A DNA stretch of 10,245 nt from Pseudomonadota bacterium (GTDB taxonomy: Bacteria; Pseudomonadota; Alphaproteobacteria; Rhizobiales; Rhizobiaceae). The position numbers and the translations under genes are program-made. Under the pieces are notes generated by a model. That model had not been told where the DNA came from and made no database searches. It worked only from the letters and a program-made list of their open reading frames with translations. The stretch lies in contig QGUU01000052.1 of the NCBI GenBank assembly GCA_003242525.1, positions 1-10,245 of the forward strand. The letters run 5' to 3'. Of the stretch, positions 8,319 through 10,245 are shown piece by piece; the stretch's first letter is position 1, and every line of letters starts with the position of its first letter.

Positions 8319-9241
8319 GGTGGCGACAGGGTAGCGGGATGCGCGGGCAGCGGCCAGCGTTCCTTGGCCCGTCGTTCTCATTCGGGCATTTTGTGCTGCC
8401 GCGCTGGTTGCGGCGGCCCGTGCGCGTTCTTGGTCGTCTGGGCCGAGGTGAATTCACCGCACCGCGCTACAGCGCGACAATGCTTTCCGCTGCTCTGCTG
8501 GGCTCAAGCCTGCTCTATGGTGGTTACCTTGGGGGCCATCTTGACGGCTTCGTGCAGGGCATCACCGCGCGCACTGGCTTCGCCGTGGAGCAGATCCGGG
8601 TGGTGGGCAATCGCCAGACGTCCGAGATCGACGTGCTGGAAAAACTCGGGCTGAACGGCTGGACGTCCCTAATAGGTTTTGACGTCGACACGGCGCGGGA
8701 GCGCATAGAGACGCTTCCGTGGATCGAGAATGTTGCGGTGCGCAAGGTCTATCCGCATGGCCTGGAAGTGCGCATAGAGGAGCGGCAGGCCTTCGCCATA
8801 TGGCAGCAGGGCAGCGTGCTTTCGGTGATCGAAAAGTCGGGCCGGATCATTGCGCCCTTTACCGGTGCACGTAATGGCGATCTTCCGCTGATCGTCGGCG
8901 CGGGCGCTCCCGAAGCTGCCCCCGACTTTTTGGCAAGGCTCGCACAATTCCCGCAGCTTACGGCGAAAGTGAGAGGCTATGTCCGCATCGGCGGAAGGCG
9001 CTGGGATCTCAAGCTGGAGAATGGAATTACCGTGAAGCTGCCGGAGGAGGGCGAGGACAGGGCGATTGCCGAACTGATACGCATGGACCAGGAAAATGAC
9101 CTCTTGGGCCGTGATATCCTCGCCGTCGACATGCGTATTGCCGACCGTGTTGCCGTGCGTTTGTCGCCTGAAGCCATGAAGGCGCGCGAAGCCATGCTGA
9201 AGCAGCAGGCGCTGAAGCGCAAGCCGGGGGCGAGCACATGA
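8306..9241 (+). CDS. ftsQ: Cell division protein FtsQ (divisome scaffold, POTRA domain)
   Basis: FtsQ is a single-pass inner-membrane protein, mostly periplasmic, that with FtsB and FtsL links early and late divisome proteins and helps control FtsW/FtsI. With the GTG start the protein has 311 residues. A basic cytoplasmic N-terminus of about 55 residues (many Arg, e.g. [10 protein letters not shown] at 31-40) precedes one membrane segment at about 56-76. A POTRA domain follows at about 92-161, with the family pattern [14 protein letters not shown] and, further on, [24 protein letters not shown]. The FtsQ beta domain then runs to about 287, including [18 protein letters not shown] at 233-250 and [21 protein letters not shown] at 270-290 (shown in parts). 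The C-terminal 20 residues are basic and probably disordered. The gene overlaps ddl by 13 bases and its stop overlaps the ftsA start (ATGA), so translation is likely coupled on both sides. Confidence 0.94.
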   Translation: MSALRWRQGSGMRGQRPAFLGPSFSFGHFVLPRWLRRPVRVLGRLGRGEFTAPRYSATMLSAALLGSSLLYGGYLGGHLDGFVQGITARTGFAVEQIRVVGNRQTSEIDVLEKLGLNGWTSLIGFDVDTARERIETLPWIENVAVRKVYPHGLEVRIEERQAFAIWQQGSVLSVIEKSGRIIAPFTGARNGDLPLIVGAGAPEAAPDFLARLAQFPQLTAKVRGYVRIGGRRWDLKLENGITVKLPEEGEDRAIAELIRMDQENDLLGRDILAVDMRIADRVAVRLSPEAMKAREAMLKQQALKRKPGAST

Positions 9242-10245
9242 TCTGGCGCGTGGGCAGCAATGGCGATGCAGGACGCCGCTCCGGCATATTGACCGTTCTC
9301 GACGTCGGGTCGAGCAAGGTGTGTTGCATCGTTGCCAAGCTGAAGCCCCGCGAAGATGGCAAGCTTCTTCGTGGGCGCTCGCATCGCGCTCAGGTGATCG
9401 GCATCGGCCACCAGAAGTCGCAGGGCGTAAAGTCCGGTCTGGTCATCGACCTCGACCGGGCGGAGCACGCCATCAGGCTGGCGGTGGATGCGGCCGAGCG
9501 CATGGCCGGCCTCACCGTGGATTCATTGATCGTGAACATGACTGCAGGGCGGCTGAAGAGCGAAACCTTCTCCGCCACGATCAATCTAGGCGGCCACGAG
9601 GTTGATGAGGCCGACATCAAGAGGGTCCTGGCGGCTGGTGCCAAGCAGGCGTTGCGAAACGAGCGCGAGGTTTTCCATTCTCTGCCTTTCGCGTTCTCGC
9701 TCGACGCGGAACGCGGGATACGCGACCCGCGCGGGATGGTGGGTGAAGCGCTTGGCGTCGACATGCATGTGATGACCGGCGATGCGGCTCCGGCGCGCAA
9801 TCTCGAACTGTCGATCAATCGCTCGCATCTTTCGGTGGAGCGCATGGTGGCGACGCCCTATGCCAGCGGGCTGGCTGCCCTTGTGGACGACGAACTCGAA
9901 ATGGGCGCAGCCTGCATCGACATGGGCGGCGGCGCGACCACCATATCGGTTTTTTCCGAGGGCCGTTTCGTCTACGGGGATTCCATTCCCATCGGCGGCA
10001 ATCATGTGACGCTGGATCTTGCCAAGGGGCTTTCGACCTCGATCGAAGCTGCCGAGCGGCTGAAGGTCATGCATGGCTCTGCGCTTCCCGGCAGCGCCGA
10101 CGACCGCGATCTCGTCACTATCCAGCCCGTCGGAGAGGAATATGAGCCTGCGCAGCATGTGCCGCGTTCGGTGGTGACGCGCATCATACGCGCGCGGATC
10201 GAGGAAACGCTCGAAATGTTGCGAGATCGCATCGCCAAGTCCGGC
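9238..10245 (+). CDS. ftsA: Cell division protein FtsA, 3' end beyond window
   Basis: FtsA is an actin-like ATPase that anchors FtsZ filaments to the inner membrane and recruits later divisome proteins. The window holds the first 336 codons with no stop; the family is usually about 420-445 residues, so the adenosine motif, the FtsZ-binding end and the C-terminal amphipathic helix are missing. Visible are the phosphate-1 motif LDVGSSKVCCIV at 21-32, the FtsA-specific 1C subdomain roughly at 95-180 ending in GMVGEALGVDMHVMTG (166-181), the segment VATPYASGLAAL at 204-215, and the phosphate-2 motif CIDMGGGATTISVF at 226-239 followed by IPIGGNHVTLDLA at 250-262. A 17-residue N-terminal extension before the first strand is usual in this group. 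The ATG at 9238 overlaps the ftsQ stop; only a G-run (9226-9230) serves as ribosome binding site, which suggests coupling to ftsQ. ftsZ would be expected just downstream. Confidence 0.95.
   Translation, partial: MIWRVGSNGDAGRRSGILTVLDVGSSKVCCIVAKLKPREDGKLLRGRSHRAQVIGIGHQKSQGVKSGLVIDLDRAEHAIRLAVDAAERMAGLTVDSLIVNMTAGRLKSETFSATINLGGHEVDEADIKRVLAAGAKQALRNEREVFHSLPFAFSLDAERGIRDPRGMVGEALGVDMHVMTGDAAPARNLELSINRSHLSVERMVATPYASGLAALVDDELEMGAACIDMGGGATTISVFSEGRFVYGDSIPIGGNHVTLDLAKGLSTSIEAAERLKVMHGSALPGSADDRDLVTIQPVGEEYEPAQHVPRSVVTRIIRARIEETLEMLRDRIAKSG

Noticed and set aside
9209..9220. Small palindrome GCGC-TGAA-GCGC near the end of ftsQ
   Set aside because: A four-pair stem in a Lys/Arg-rich GC-rich coding tail is expected by chance; no T-run follows and ftsA continues directly.

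Overview
This window is a stretch of the division and cell-wall (dcw) cluster of an alphaproteobacterium. All nine genes lie on the + strand in the order mraY, murD, ftsW, murG, murC, murB, ddl, ftsQ, ftsA. The DNA is GC-rich (roughly 60 % by eye). Gene order, protein lengths and wording point to Hyphomicrobiales (Rhizobiales), probably near Mesorhizobium/Phyllobacteriaceae. Examples of that wording are the MurB C-terminus with an IGNF-type end, the Ddl start [20 protein letters not shown], and an FtsQ ending in a basic tail. The genus is inference from memory of these families, not from a search.

Layout: positions 1-1085 hold mraY. It is cut at, or has a corrupted start at, the left edge, where the first ~80 bases look like low-quality contig-end sequence. 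Positions 1082-7144 hold murD, ftsW, murG, murC and murB in one tightly packed run. Four of the five junctions are ATGA or TGATG stop/start overlaps and the remaining one (ftsW-murG) is a 6-base gap, so this is almost certainly one translationally coupled transcript. Positions 7145-7394 form the only real intergenic gap (250 bases), with a small hairpin just after murB. Positions 7395-10245 hold ddl, ftsQ and ftsA, again overlapping; ftsA runs off the right edge.

How the genes work together: MurB and MurC act in the cytoplasm to make UDP-MurNAc and add L-Ala. MurD adds D-Glu. Ddl makes the D-Ala-D-Ala that MurF (expected upstream, not in the window) attaches. MraY moves the finished pentapeptide onto undecaprenyl phosphate and MurG adds GlcNAc to give lipid II. 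FtsW polymerises lipid II at the septum. FtsQ (scaffold) and FtsA (membrane tether of FtsZ, whose gene would be expected just beyond the right edge) organise the division site.

I see no mobile element, RNA gene, CRISPR array or unknown gene; the coding content is ordinary. The most interesting non-coding signal is a 40-base island with only 7 G/C bases inside the 3' third of ddl. It carries a near-consensus CtrA box about 235 bases upstream of ftsQ and is a candidate internal promoter or operator for ftsQA.
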